Source of the DNA: an uncultured Opitutales bacterium
GTDB lineage: Bacteria; Verrucomicrobiota; Verrucomicrobiia; Opitutales; UBA2995
Assembly: GCA_937920335.1 (NCBI GenBank)
Contig: CALGUT010000818.1
Span: forward strand, 1 to 7,111
DNA length: 7,111 nucleotides
Reading direction: 5' to 3'
The position numbers and the translations under genes were made by a program. The notes beneath the pieces were generated by a model. It was not told the origin of the DNA. It searched no databases and worked only from the letters and a program-made list of their open reading frames with translations. Shown piece by piece: positions 1-7,034 of this stretch; position 1 is the stretch's first letter, and the number at the start of each line of letters is the position of its first letter.

Positions 1-426
1 AATCACATCGGCGACGCTAACATCCTGCTAAATGCCCTAAAAGCGAGTCGTCCTAAAATCGCAGTTTTCATTTTCAGCCTATTCGCAGTCGTTAGTATAC
101 TTGGGACGTTGATGTACATAGTAGAAGGGCGCGTGGAAGACTCAGGCTTTACAAGCATCCCGCAATCTATTTATTGGGGGTTTGTTACGATCACAACCGT
201 TGGATACGGTGATGTCGTACCCGTAACAGTTCTTGGTAAGCTTGTAGCCTCAGTTATCATGGTCACCGGTTTCGCAATCATAGCTGTCCCAACCGGCATT
301 GTAACCGCTGAACTTCACCGAGAACTTGAGATGGTAAAGCTCGATACGAGAATCTGCGAGGGCTGCGGACACGAAGGGCATGACCCCAAAGCTTTACACT
401 GCAAAATGTGCGGACACGGCCTCTAG
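1..426 (+). CDS. Potassium-channel-type ion transporter, C-terminal part (5' truncated by window edge)
   Basis: The frame is open from base 1, so this is the last 141 residues of a longer inner-membrane protein; the TTG at 109 is internal. Residues about 19-41 form a hydrophobic helix (S5 equivalent). They are followed by a pore helix and the K+ selectivity filter TTVGYGD at 65-71, then a second membrane helix at about 78-103 (S6 equivalent). The cytoplasmic tail holds two CxxC pairs (Cys119/Cys122 and Cys134/Cys137) with nearby histidines, which looks like a small zinc ribbon. The family is the tetrameric voltage-gated-like K+ channel (ion transporter superfamily); the missing N-terminus would carry S1-S4. 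The filter makes K+ selectivity very likely, but gating cannot be judged. The gene converges on the SDR gene with 19 bp between the stop codons and is probably unrelated to the sugar genes. Confidence 0.93.
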   Translation, partial: NHIGDANILLNALKASRPKIAVFIFSLFAVVSILGTLMYIVEGRVEDSGFTSIPQSIYWGFVTITTVGYGDVVPVTVLGKLVASVIMVTGFAIIAVPTGIVTAELHRELEMVKLDTRICEGCGHEGHDPKALHCKMCGHGL

Positions 427-445
427 CCGCATATTCCCAGTTTAC

Positions 446-1225
446 CTACTCGGGAAGTGGCCACAAATCGCCTGCCATAAAACCTCCATCTACATAGATA
501 GACTGCCCAGTAACGTAGTCAGATGCAGAAGAAGAAAGGAATATAGCGGTTCCCACCAAGTCTTCCGGATTTCCCAAACGATTTGCCGCTATCCGACTCA
601 AACCCCAATCTCGTAATTTCGGATCGGCCCATATTTTTTCCGTGAGTGGCGTCATGATAAACCCAGGACAAATCGCATTAACCTGGATATTGTGCTCACC
701 CAATTCAACTGCGTTGGATTTCGTTAATTGACCCACGGCTCCCTTTGTAGCGGTGTATACAGAAATCTGAGGCAACGAAATTCCCGTTGAAAGCGATCCG
801 ATATGAATAATCTTACCCGATTTTCTCGGGATCATATCTCGAACGACTGCCTGAGTTAAAAAGAATAGACCTTTCTGGTTAATGGCCGTGACCGAGTCGT
901 AATGATCTTCGGTAACATCCACAAACGGCTCACGGATGTTAATACCCGCGTTGTTCACTAAAATATCTATCTGCCCATAGGCTTGGATAGCAGCATCAAC
1001 CCCGCTCTTAATGGACGCGAGGTCCTCCATATCCATTTCACAGGCAATCGCCTCTCCCCCAGCCTTCCGGATGGCAGCAACGGCGTCATCAATCTGCGAT
1101 CGCGTTCGAGCCGCACAAACAACCTTCGCTCCGTTAGCAGCAAGGCCTTCGGCAATACCACGACCAATTCCACGACCAGCACCGGTTACCAACGCGACAC
1201 GACCTTCAAGAGAAAATAAAGACAT
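446..1225 (-). CDS. SDR family NAD(P)-dependent oxidoreductase (gluconate 5-dehydrogenase/KduD-like)
   Basis: This is a classical short-chain dehydrogenase of 259 residues, the usual length, with no signal peptide, so it is cytoplasmic. The Rossmann cofactor motif TGAGRGIG is at 14-21 and NNAG at 91-94. The catalytic tetrad is Asn116, Ser144, Tyr157 and Lys161 in YTATK, with Ser-Tyr spacing of 13 as in FabG-type enzymes. PG follows at 187-188. Arg40 stands after the second strand, with no acidic residue just before it, which hints at NADP(H) preference (inference). The general look is that of sugar or sugar-acid dehydrogenases such as gluconate 5-dehydrogenase or KduD, but SDR substrates cannot be read from sequence. 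The ATG is chosen because the Rossmann fold begins eight residues later. A GGGG run lies too far upstream (about 14 nt) to be a normal Shine-Dalgarno site. As last gene of the minus-strand run it may process a sugar released by the upstream enzymes. Confidence 0.92.
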   Translation of the reverse strand: MSLFSLEGRVALVTGAGRGIGRGIAEGLAANGAKVVCAARTRSQIDDAVAAIRKAGGEAIACEMDMEDLASIKSGVDAAIQAYGQIDILVNNAGINIREPFVDVTEDHYDSVTAINQKGLFFLTQAVVRDMIPRKSGKIIHIGSLSTGISLPQISVYTATKGAVGQLTKSNAVELGEHNIQVNAICPGFIMTPLTEKIWADPKLRDWGLSRIAANRLGNPEDLVGTAIFLSSSASDYVTGQSIYVDGGFMAGDLWPLPE

Positions 1226-1271
1226 AGCCGATTCATAGGCCCCTTTCGATACGGAGAGAAGCTCGAAATTT

Positions 1272-1301
1272 CCAAGTAGGTCTAATACACCAAGTAAGAC
1301 C
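1272..1301. repeat. Paired CCAAGTA repeats with an embedded inverted repeat, upstream of the SDR gene
   Basis: In the 122-bp gap between the sulfatase and SDR genes, CCAAGTA occurs at 1272-1278 and again at 1290-1296. The two starts are 18 bp apart, close to two helical turns. The stretch also holds GGTCT at 1279-1283 paired with AGACC at 1297-1301 around a 13-base spacer. This geometry could suit a dimeric regulator upstream of the SDR gene, whose start is about 47 bp away. The repeats are short and chance occurrence is quite possible. No clear -10/-35 pair was recognised beside them. Confidence 0.3.
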
Positions 1302-1347
1302 GCAATCTACCGCTGGCAGCCCTACTTCTAAACACCTCGCGAATGGA

Positions 1348-2928
1348 CTACCCTTTAGGCCTATAGGTTTCCAAGAGAGCCTCCATCTCCTTTACCACTT
1401 TGGGATATTCCCTGTAAAGGTTGGTAGTCTGGTTTATATCGGCCTCTAGGTCGTAGAGCTGAGCGGGCGGTGCATCCGCCCTGATCTTTCCATTCACGAT
1501 ATCGCTGTTCACGCTTCCGACAAAAGATACGCTTTTCGGGCCTCCAGCCCCATGTTCACCTGGCCCACCATTAAAACCTCCCGACCCTTGTGCTCCAATA
1601 TACATCCATTTGCCCTTACGCAGCGCTAGATTTTTGGAATGGCGGGGAGCAAGCACGAGATGATCCCGTAATGCCGAAGTGGGCTCACCCATCAATGCGG
1701 GTAGTACATCGACACTGTCCGCCAACTGTTTTTTTTCAATGTTCTGGCCGGTTAATTTAGCAAACGTTGCCAGCATATCTACATTGCAAATCAGTTGATC
1801 GGACACGCTTCCCGCCTCTATCTTCCCCGGCCACCGAGCAATGAACGGAACGCGGTGCCCCCCTTCCCAGACGCCGAATTTAAATCCAAGCAGATTGCCG
1901 TTTTGCCGATGCCCTTCCTTGAAGGCAGCCTGCCCACCAATGTTGAACATACCACCGTTATCACTGGTGAAGATAAGTAAGGTATTATCACTCAAGCCCT
2001 GCTCTTCTAGACTTTGAGTTACTTCCCCCACCATCCAGTCGAGCTCTTCAATGAAGTCACCATAGAGAGCTGCATCGCTCTTCCCCTGAAACCGAGTCCC
2101 GGGCGTGAAAGGGTGATGAATATGCGTCGTGGCGAGGTAGAGAAAGAACGGATTCTCCTTATGAGTCGTAATCCAGTCCACTGCCTTTTCCGCCAAAACG
2201 GTTCCCACGGTATAGTCATTGTAGAGCTTATGAGCTTCCACGCCCCCCTTAAACCGATTGGGAGTACGCCGTCCAGCCTCTCGCGGGATAGGAGTAACTG
2301 GGGTTGCCTCTGGATGAGTACCGGGACCAAGGTGGATCAGTGGATCATTCGAATCTCCACCTACCACGTAATCATTCTCTACGTAGACGAACGGAGGACC
2401 GCTGTTAACCAAAGGTAGGCCATAGAAGTAATCAAATCCGAGATCCAATGGCCCGGGGCGTAGCGGTTTTTGCCAATCGGTTTCCCCTACGCCAAATCCC
2501 AGGTGCCATTTGCCCACCACCGCAGTCGTATAGCCGGCCTTTTTGAAGAGGTCGGCGATAGTAAACTGATCGGGTTCGATTATAAGCCCGGAGACAGGTG
2601 ACAACGGTCCCCACACTCCTTTACCGCCATTGGCTCTTACGGGATACTCTCCAGTCAATAGGGCGTAACGCGAAGGCGTGCAGACCGCCGATGCCGAATG
2701 GGCATCGATAAACCGCCTGCCCTCCTCAGCGAGCTTATCGATGTTTGGCGTTTTTACCTTGGTGGCACCGTAACAGCCGAGATCTCCGTAACCAAGGTCA
2801 TCGGCAAAAATCAAAACCACGTTCGGCGGGACTTCCGAGGCGACCGTAATACCCGCCAATGCGATAATCCACAGATAGATAATTACAGGTATGCTAATGG
2901 TAGTTCTTCTTCCCATTCTCTTTACCAC
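1348..2928 (-). CDS. Exported S1-type (formylglycine-dependent) sulfatase
   Basis: A 526-residue arylsulfatase-fold enzyme that would hydrolyse sulfate esters, probably on a glycan. An N-terminal signal (Arg-rich start, hydrophobic core about 11-29, cleavage near 30-31) sends it to the periplasm or outside. The active-site motif CTPSR starts at Cys83, the residue converted to formylglycine. Asp43-Asp44 and Asp323-Asn324 (in SDNGG) are the expected calcium ligands. Lys140 and His142 in GKWHLG, His269, and Lys350 before EGGHRVP complete the catalytic set. A glycine-rich segment at 445-463 precedes the usual C-terminal LYDLEAD region. No maturase (FGE or anSME) is in the window, and substrate subfamily was not assigned. 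The GTG start at 2928 overlaps the DUF6786 stop by one base (TAGTG), so coupled translation is likely. An ATG four codons in (2916) is an equally plausible start, with purine-rich AAAGAGA abutting it. Confidence 0.95.
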   Translation of the reverse strand: MVKRMGRRTTISIPVIIYLWIIALAGITVASEVPPNVVLIFADDLGYGDLGCYGATKVKTPNIDKLAEEGRRFIDAHSASAVCTPSRYALLTGEYPVRANGGKGVWGPLSPVSGLIIEPDQFTIADLFKKAGYTTAVVGKWHLGFGVGETDWQKPLRPGPLDLGFDYFYGLPLVNSGPPFVYVENDYVVGGDSNDPLIHLGPGTHPEATPVTPIPREAGRRTPNRFKGGVEAHKLYNDYTVGTVLAEKAVDWITTHKENPFFLYLATTHIHHPFTPGTRFQGKSDAALYGDFIEELDWMVGEVTQSLEEQGLSDNTLLIFTSDNGGMFNIGGQAAFKEGHRQNGNLLGFKFGVWEGGHRVPFIARWPGKIEAGSVSDQLICNVDMLATFAKLTGQNIEKKQLADSVDVLPALMGEPTSALRDHLVLAPRHSKNLALRKGKWMYIGAQGSGGFNGGPGEHGAGGPKSVSFVGSVNSDIVNGKIRADAPPAQLYDLEADINQTTNLYREYPKVVKEMEALLETYRPKG

Positions 2929-4205
2929 TAAAAAGCTGTGTTAATCGCATCCAAACCGGCACCGAGCAGGCGCCGAGCGAGCAGATCGAGCTCCTCTGCC
3001 GAACCCTGGATATGGAAAGTACGCTGAATATGTTGCATCGTCTCGTCTGGTTTGAGGGCTGCAGCGGGTGAGGAGGTTTCCAACTCGTAGAACGGTCCCA
3101 GCGGAGCAACGCCCGGTTCGGGGGATCCGTCGTTGTAGGAGTTGATCACATCCCCAGCATAGGGTTCCTTCTGTAGCTCCCACATAGAATTGACGAAGCC
3201 GTGGGGTGCGTTCTGCAGGTTGTAGGTAACAATGTTAAGCACTTGCCCGTCGGCATCGAAGCTTCCAGCGATACCTTTGGAGCGCTGCGGCGTGATACCT
3301 ATCTTTCCACGGCGAGTACCGTCGCCTTTGAAAAACAGGATATCGTCTTCCACTTTCAGATATTCTGGCGGCACTTTGCCGAAGTAAGAATCATTCACCC
3401 GAGGTCCGAGATCAGCAGCCGAACCGGCTTTAAACGGAATCACGACGGTTGTTTCGGGTGACGGGTTATACATGCCGAGTATCCAAATCGAAAGCAGGCC
3501 GGTCTCCGGCTTCCAGGCATTGGAACCCGTGTTGGTAATCCGGTTGTCCGTTTCATAGCCCACCATGCGGAGCCCCTCGCCGAAATCAACGCCTAGCAGT
3601 TTTGAGGCCTCCTCTTTTCCCAGGAGCTTCACTATGCGCTCAATACCTACCTTGAAATTAGCGCCGCTGTAATTAATCAACTCCGTACTGTGCTTGAACG
3701 TGACTGACGCTGCGGTTTGCTCAACCAGTTCGAACGCCTCAGTGTCTATTGCCGGTGGAGTCGTCCAATCAGAAAACTCAAACTGGGTTCCCGGCTTAAA
3801 AAAGATGGCATACTGGCCGCCTTCCGGACCGAGCCAGAAGCGTTCCTCTCCGCCGAAGATATAGATATGCTCCTCGAGTGTCCCCTTTCTCTCTTCATCC
3901 GATAGAAGGCCTTTCTCAATGACCGGGCGGTTTATCCAACCGAAGCTCGGGCCCGTCTTGAGATCATAGGTGCTGGTCATCACACGCCCCTGATAACCGG
4001 GAGCGAGGGCGACCGCAGAGTCACCGTCCTTCAAGACTACGAGTTCAGTATGACGCTCCATAAAAGCAACATCATTTGCGAAATCTCCAGGATCAGCTGG
4101 TTGCACTAAAGATTGGCAAGCGCCCAATGCTAAAGCTATACACGCAAATGCTACTCTGAGAGCCAGCGGTTTAGAAGGAGGATATTGAAGAAAAGATGTG
4201 GTCAT
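2928..4205 (-). CDS. DUF6786 family lipoprotein, function unknown
   Basis: A 425-residue protein that I recognise as DUF6786 from its overall pattern. It begins with a lipoprotein signal peptide: basic residues Lys12 and Arg17, a hydrophobic core, then lipobox LGAC with Cys30. Gln31 at +2 gives no inner-membrane retention signal by the E. coli rule, so outer-membrane anchoring is likely. Conserved-looking blocks are YQGRVMTS at 71-78, FGWIN at 88-92, FGGEERFWLGPEGG at 117-130, SMWELQ at 340-345 and GPFYELETSSP at 370-380. The beta-rich sequence and the QGR..TS and GPFYELET blocks resemble aldose-1-epimerase-like beta-sandwich proteins (weak inference); no catalytic activity is established to my knowledge. 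It starts 13 bp after the DUF2961 gene, behind only a weak AGAAAG ribosome site, and its TAG overlaps the sulfatase GTG, so it is probably co-expressed with both. Confidence 0.88.
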   Translation of the reverse strand: MTTSFLQYPPSKPLALRVAFACIALALGACQSLVQPADPGDFANDVAFMERHTELVVLKDGDSAVALAPGYQGRVMTSTYDLKTGPSFGWINRPVIEKGLLSDEERKGTLEEHIYIFGGEERFWLGPEGGQYAIFFKPGTQFEFSDWTTPPAIDTEAFELVEQTAASVTFKHSTELINYSGANFKVGIERIVKLLGKEEASKLLGVDFGEGLRMVGYETDNRITNTGSNAWKPETGLLSIWILGMYNPSPETTVVIPFKAGSAADLGPRVNDSYFGKVPPEYLKVEDDILFFKGDGTRRGKIGITPQRSKGIAGSFDADGQVLNIVTYNLQNAPHGFVNSMWELQKEPYAGDVINSYNDGSPEPGVAPLGPFYELETSSPAAALKPDETMQHIQRTFHIQGSAEELDLLARRLLGAGLDAINTAF

Positions 4206-4218
4206 TTTTCTTTCTGCG

Positions 4219-5871
4219 TTAGTTAGAGTTTAGAGTTCCAGGCAATGGAGGCAAATTCGAGACGCCTTGAGTGTCAGGCTGTCGATTAGATACCGTTTGC
4301 GCATCACCATACCAATACACTCCAACAGCGTAGCCCATGTCGCAGTCAGTCCAGGACCAGACTTCCATATCCAACTGCAGCGAGTTTCCGAAGGGCATCG
4401 TATCCAGCGAACGAGTACGTGTCTCTGTGCTATACCCCTGAGTATTCTTTTCGTCGATCTTTGGTTTGCGGTTCGGCTTGTTGTATTTATGAGAAAACGT
4501 CTGTGCATGAAAAGGGTGCTCGTAAAAGTCAGTGCTCCTGCCACCCCAAGAGTAGGCATAGTAATCTTCTGTGCCGGTTCCAAAAATGGAGGGAAAATCT
4601 TCCCCATCAACAAAGATTTTCTCATCCCCCTCACCCCACCATCTCTCAACCGGATTCATGACGGTGAGCGTGTCTCCCACATAAACCCCGCGTCCTTTAA
4701 CGGTCACGTAATTCCAGTCTGAGAACGGCCGCGTGGGCACCGGATACTGACCTCTCCATCCAGCGTGAAAATACATGGAATCTTCATCCCACTGCCAATC
4801 GCCAACCGAAGCAGTCAAATCGACATCGACGGGCTCATTCCCAAGGTTGATGATAGAGATCTTTCCTTCTTTACGATACGGCATCACCCAGCGGCTCGAC
4901 AGCGTGCCATCTTCGTCGACCGTGCGATACCAGCCCTGAAAAGGATTGAGGCCAATGCCCGAACCAAAGAAATCACCGATCGGACACCAGACTGTTTCCT
5001 TACCATCAAAGCTCATCTTGAGCACGACGGTGCGGGTCACTTCCGGGTCTTCGTAGCTCCCGAGCTTCAAGGACAAAGCGCGAATCGCAGCTTCCCCCTT
5101 GGGTAGCTTAACCGATCTCTCGGACTGGGGAGCGAGAGTCTTCTTTAGAGATATAGTCTTCCCATCTCCTTCGCTCTTTGGTTTGAGAAGAGCTTCACAG
5201 GTTGCGTCTATAGTTCCTTTGGCCGCATTGAAATCTTTCATGCTAAAACTCCTTACCGAAACGTCATCCGCATATTCCCTGTAAGTGAATTGGAAAAAGA
5301 AAGGGTAATCAGACAGGGTAACCTTACAGCCTTTGGCGTAAGGTATTGGGAAAAACGAAACGGCCGATCGCAGGGACTCGTGAGCCAAAGGAAACGGCAC
5401 CAGCCCTTTGCCTTGAAAGAGATCAAACAGGTTGCCCTCCAAAGCGGGTTCGGGGGAGCCATCGATGTAGAAACGGATGATAATATCTGAACCCGGTTTC
5501 AATTGATTTCTCCAGGGCACCCATATTCGCGTTATCGCACCTCCTCCTAAATCCTCCATCACGACCCACTCCTTCCGTCCATTTGCCATCTCGGTACGAA
5601 TGAAATTATGGTGTTCATCACTGGTGCTTCGGTCGAAATTGTCGAACCAGCCCTCGGGATCGTCGGGCGTTTTAGAGGCACGGTTATAACTGCTATACTG
5701 TTTTAGGCGAAAGTCGTTCACTGGAAACCGCGCCACCGCGTCGCGATTCACCATTTCAAGCAAGAGTGACTCGATGGTGACCGGCTCCTGAGCCTTAACA
5801 GATAAAACACCCAAACCTATGAAAAAAACACCGGCTAGCGCAGTCACAGCAATTCTAGATACTCCCATCAT
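4219..5871 (-). CDS. Exported DUF2961 protein, probable GH172-type glycoside hydrolase
   Basis: A 550-residue protein with a cleavable signal peptide (hydrophobic core about 7-24, VKA|Q site at 25-28). The DUF2961 signature GTGTEDYYAYSWGG is at 431-444. Other family blocks are GGGAITRIW at 109-117, GDFFGSG at 299-305 and WVMPY at 328-332. DUF2961 includes GH172, shown to act on alpha-D-fructofuranosides (difructose anhydrides) and D-arabinofuranosides. From memory, the catalytic pair of the characterised bifidobacterial enzyme is two Glu 21 residues apart. Here Glu414 (in WWGEGDE) and Glu435 (in GTGTED) have exactly that spacing, so an active retaining furanosidase-like enzyme is plausible. 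The double ATG at 5871/5868 lacks a Shine-Dalgarno site. It probably heads a transcript with the DUF6786 and sulfatase genes. Family assignment is firm; substrate is unknown. Confidence 0.92.
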   Translation of the reverse strand: MMGVSRIAVTALAGVFFIGLGVLSVKAQEPVTIESLLLEMVNRDAVARFPVNDFRLKQYSSYNRASKTPDDPEGWFDNFDRSTSDEHHNFIRTEMANGRKEWVVMEDLGGGAITRIWVPWRNQLKPGSDIIIRFYIDGSPEPALEGNLFDLFQGKGLVPFPLAHESLRSAVSFFPIPYAKGCKVTLSDYPFFFQFTYREYADDVSVRSFSMKDFNAAKGTIDATCEALLKPKSEGDGKTISLKKTLAPQSERSVKLPKGEAAIRALSLKLGSYEDPEVTRTVVLKMSFDGKETVWCPIGDFFGSGIGLNPFQGWYRTVDEDGTLSSRWVMPYRKEGKISIINLGNEPVDVDLTASVGDWQWDEDSMYFHAGWRGQYPVPTRPFSDWNYVTVKGRGVYVGDTLTVMNPVERWWGEGDEKIFVDGEDFPSIFGTGTEDYYAYSWGGRSTDFYEHPFHAQTFSHKYNKPNRKPKIDEKNTQGYSTETRTRSLDTMPFGNSLQLDMEVWSWTDCDMGYAVGVYWYGDAQTVSNRQPDTQGVSNLPPLPGTLNSN

Positions 5872-5915
5872 AATACTATTTTCTGTTTCATTCTAAAAAT
5901 CGCCTTTCCCCTAAC

Positions 5916-5939
5916 ACTATAATGGATGCCCGTTTTCAA
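5916..5939 (-). promoter_or_regulatory. Weak promoter-like element ahead of the DUF2961 gene
   Basis: The 154-bp gap 5872-6025 holds no gene. On the minus strand it contains TTGAAA (5939-5934) and TATAGT (5921-5916), about 45 bp before the DUF2961 start. The boxes resemble a sigma-70 pair, but the spacer is only 12 bp rather than about 17. It is therefore a poor match, and the -10-like box may act with some other upstream element. The length of the gap itself suggests that the DUF2961 gene may have its own promoter in addition to read-through from the GH117-like gene. Confidence 0.2.
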
Positions 5940-6025
5940 CGATGCGATCCTGACCGCCAATTTCGATTTAATAATACCCACACACAGTCATCCCTTAAAA
6001 GGTTTAAAATCGCTTCTTCCTCATC

Positions 6026-7006
6026 TTACTTAACTACCTTTAAATCAAAGCGCTGAATGAAGGGCAGGTCCCCTTTCTTCAGGTCAGCCCGTCCTATCTG
6101 GACACCCCACTCAGGCATGTCCCCGTTGCCGCTCTGGGTAAACGCTTCGGCCCGATAGGTTCCAGCCGCTACTGGGCCGTTGACTGAATCGTACGTTTTG
6201 GAAAAACGAATCCCATCTTCCGCATATTGGACCGTATTGGTAAGTTCCTCTGGTCCCGTGGTGCCGATTAAGGCTGCCACACCTTTACCTTGCGGCCACA
6301 CCACCACCTCGTGGTTGCCATCAATTACGGGATTAGCCTCGTGCTTCGCATAGGGACCTTGTGGCCGGTCGGCGATGGCCACTCCCATCTTCGTTTCGCC
6401 GGGACTCTTTCCCAACTGACGCCCTTTGTAGTAAAACCAGTACTTTCCGTCTCGTACGACCAAACAGGCATCATCAACCAAGTGACTGTCGAAGTCCTCA
6501 GGATTATCGCTGTTTATCAACGCCGGGTTTGAAGGAAGACGTTCCCAGGGACCGTTGGGCGAATCAGATACTGCAATGCCGATTTTTGAATCCGGATTAT
6601 AGGGACTTTCAAATTTCCTCGAGACCGCGGTGTAAAACAACCAGTATTTTCCCTCGGCTACGAGAATGTTGGGTGTGAATACACTTTCTCCTTCCCAGCT
6701 TCCGCGCTCCCCTTTCGCGAGTGCCATGCCTTGCTCTTTCCAGTCCAATCCATCAGGCGAAGTCGCATACCAAACCGTGGCATCGTAGCCGGGTGAGATC
6801 TTTCCCTTTGAATACCAAACGTAATAAAGATCACCGACTTTTATGATGTCGCTAGGGTCCCGTCGCATGACTCCATCTTCCTGCCCAATGCCCGACAGAT
6901 CGGCATAACTGGCTTTAATCGTTCCGATTTCGGCCTTTTTCGAACAACCCAGCAATGAGATGAAAGCAACAGCCGTAGCGAAGCTAATCAGATTTTTAGT
7001 ATTCAT
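6026..7006 (-). CDS. GH117-like glycosidase lipoprotein (five-bladed beta-propeller, GH43/GH117 type)
   Basis: A 326-residue secreted glycosidase candidate. The ATG at 7006 is chosen over an upstream in-frame TTG (7054) because it gives a clean lipoprotein signal: short basic start, hydrophobic core, lipobox LLGC with Cys21, Ser22 at +2. Repeated blade motifs with YYVWYS, WYATS.DG..W, VFTPNI, YWLFYT and YWFYYKGR mark the propeller. Key residues seen are Asp50 in RRDPSD (position of the general base), Asp178-Asp179 in VDDACLV and His232-Glu233 in NHEVVVW. In characterised GH117 enzymes (3,6-anhydro-L-galactosidases of agar breakdown) an equivalent Asp and His are, as I recall, base and acid. 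No agarase or carrageenase gene is nearby, so a different terminal sugar is possible. It is first of the minus-strand run here, 154 bp before the DUF2961 gene. The best alternative label is a general family-43-like hydrolase. Confidence 0.88.
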   Translation of the reverse strand: MNTKNLISFATAVAFISLLGCSKKAEIGTIKASYADLSGIGQEDGVMRRDPSDIIKVGDLYYVWYSKGKISPGYDATVWYATSPDGLDWKEQGMALAKGERGSWEGESVFTPNILVAEGKYWLFYTAVSRKFESPYNPDSKIGIAVSDSPNGPWERLPSNPALINSDNPEDFDSHLVDDACLVVRDGKYWFYYKGRQLGKSPGETKMGVAIADRPQGPYAKHEANPVIDGNHEVVVWPQGKGVAALIGTTGPEELTNTVQYAEDGIRFSKTYDSVNGPVAAGTYRAEAFTQSGNGDMPEWGVQIGRADLKKGDLPFIQRFDLKVVK

Positions 7007-7034
7007 GTTCTTATGACATTCCAATTCCAACATT

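Noticed and set aside
427..445. Shared terminator between the convergent channel and SDR genes
   Set aside because: The 19-bp gap shows no inverted repeat or T run. Any terminator must lie within the coding ends or be factor-dependent.
1307..1319. Small hairpin (CTGCC AGC GGTAG on the minus strand) downstream of the sulfatase stop, considered as a terminator
   Set aside because: Only five pairs including a G-T wobble, and no T run follows on the transcribed strand.
1729..1736. Run of eight A on the coding strand inside the sulfatase gene (codons 398-400), considered as a slippage or phase-variation site
   Set aside because: The reading frame is intact across it, the protein has normal family length and both halves carry expected motifs. 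Nothing shows programmed slippage.
2014..2418. Plus-strand open frame of 134 codons inside the sulfatase gene
   Set aside because: It lies wholly antisense to a well-supported sulfatase, has no recognisable domain or leader and looks like a shadow of the real gene.
5918..5923. Perfect TATAAT on the plus strand
   Set aside because: No plus-strand gene follows, and the downstream sequence is the leader of a minus-strand gene and then the minus-strand GH117-like gene. Likely chance in an AT-rich gap.
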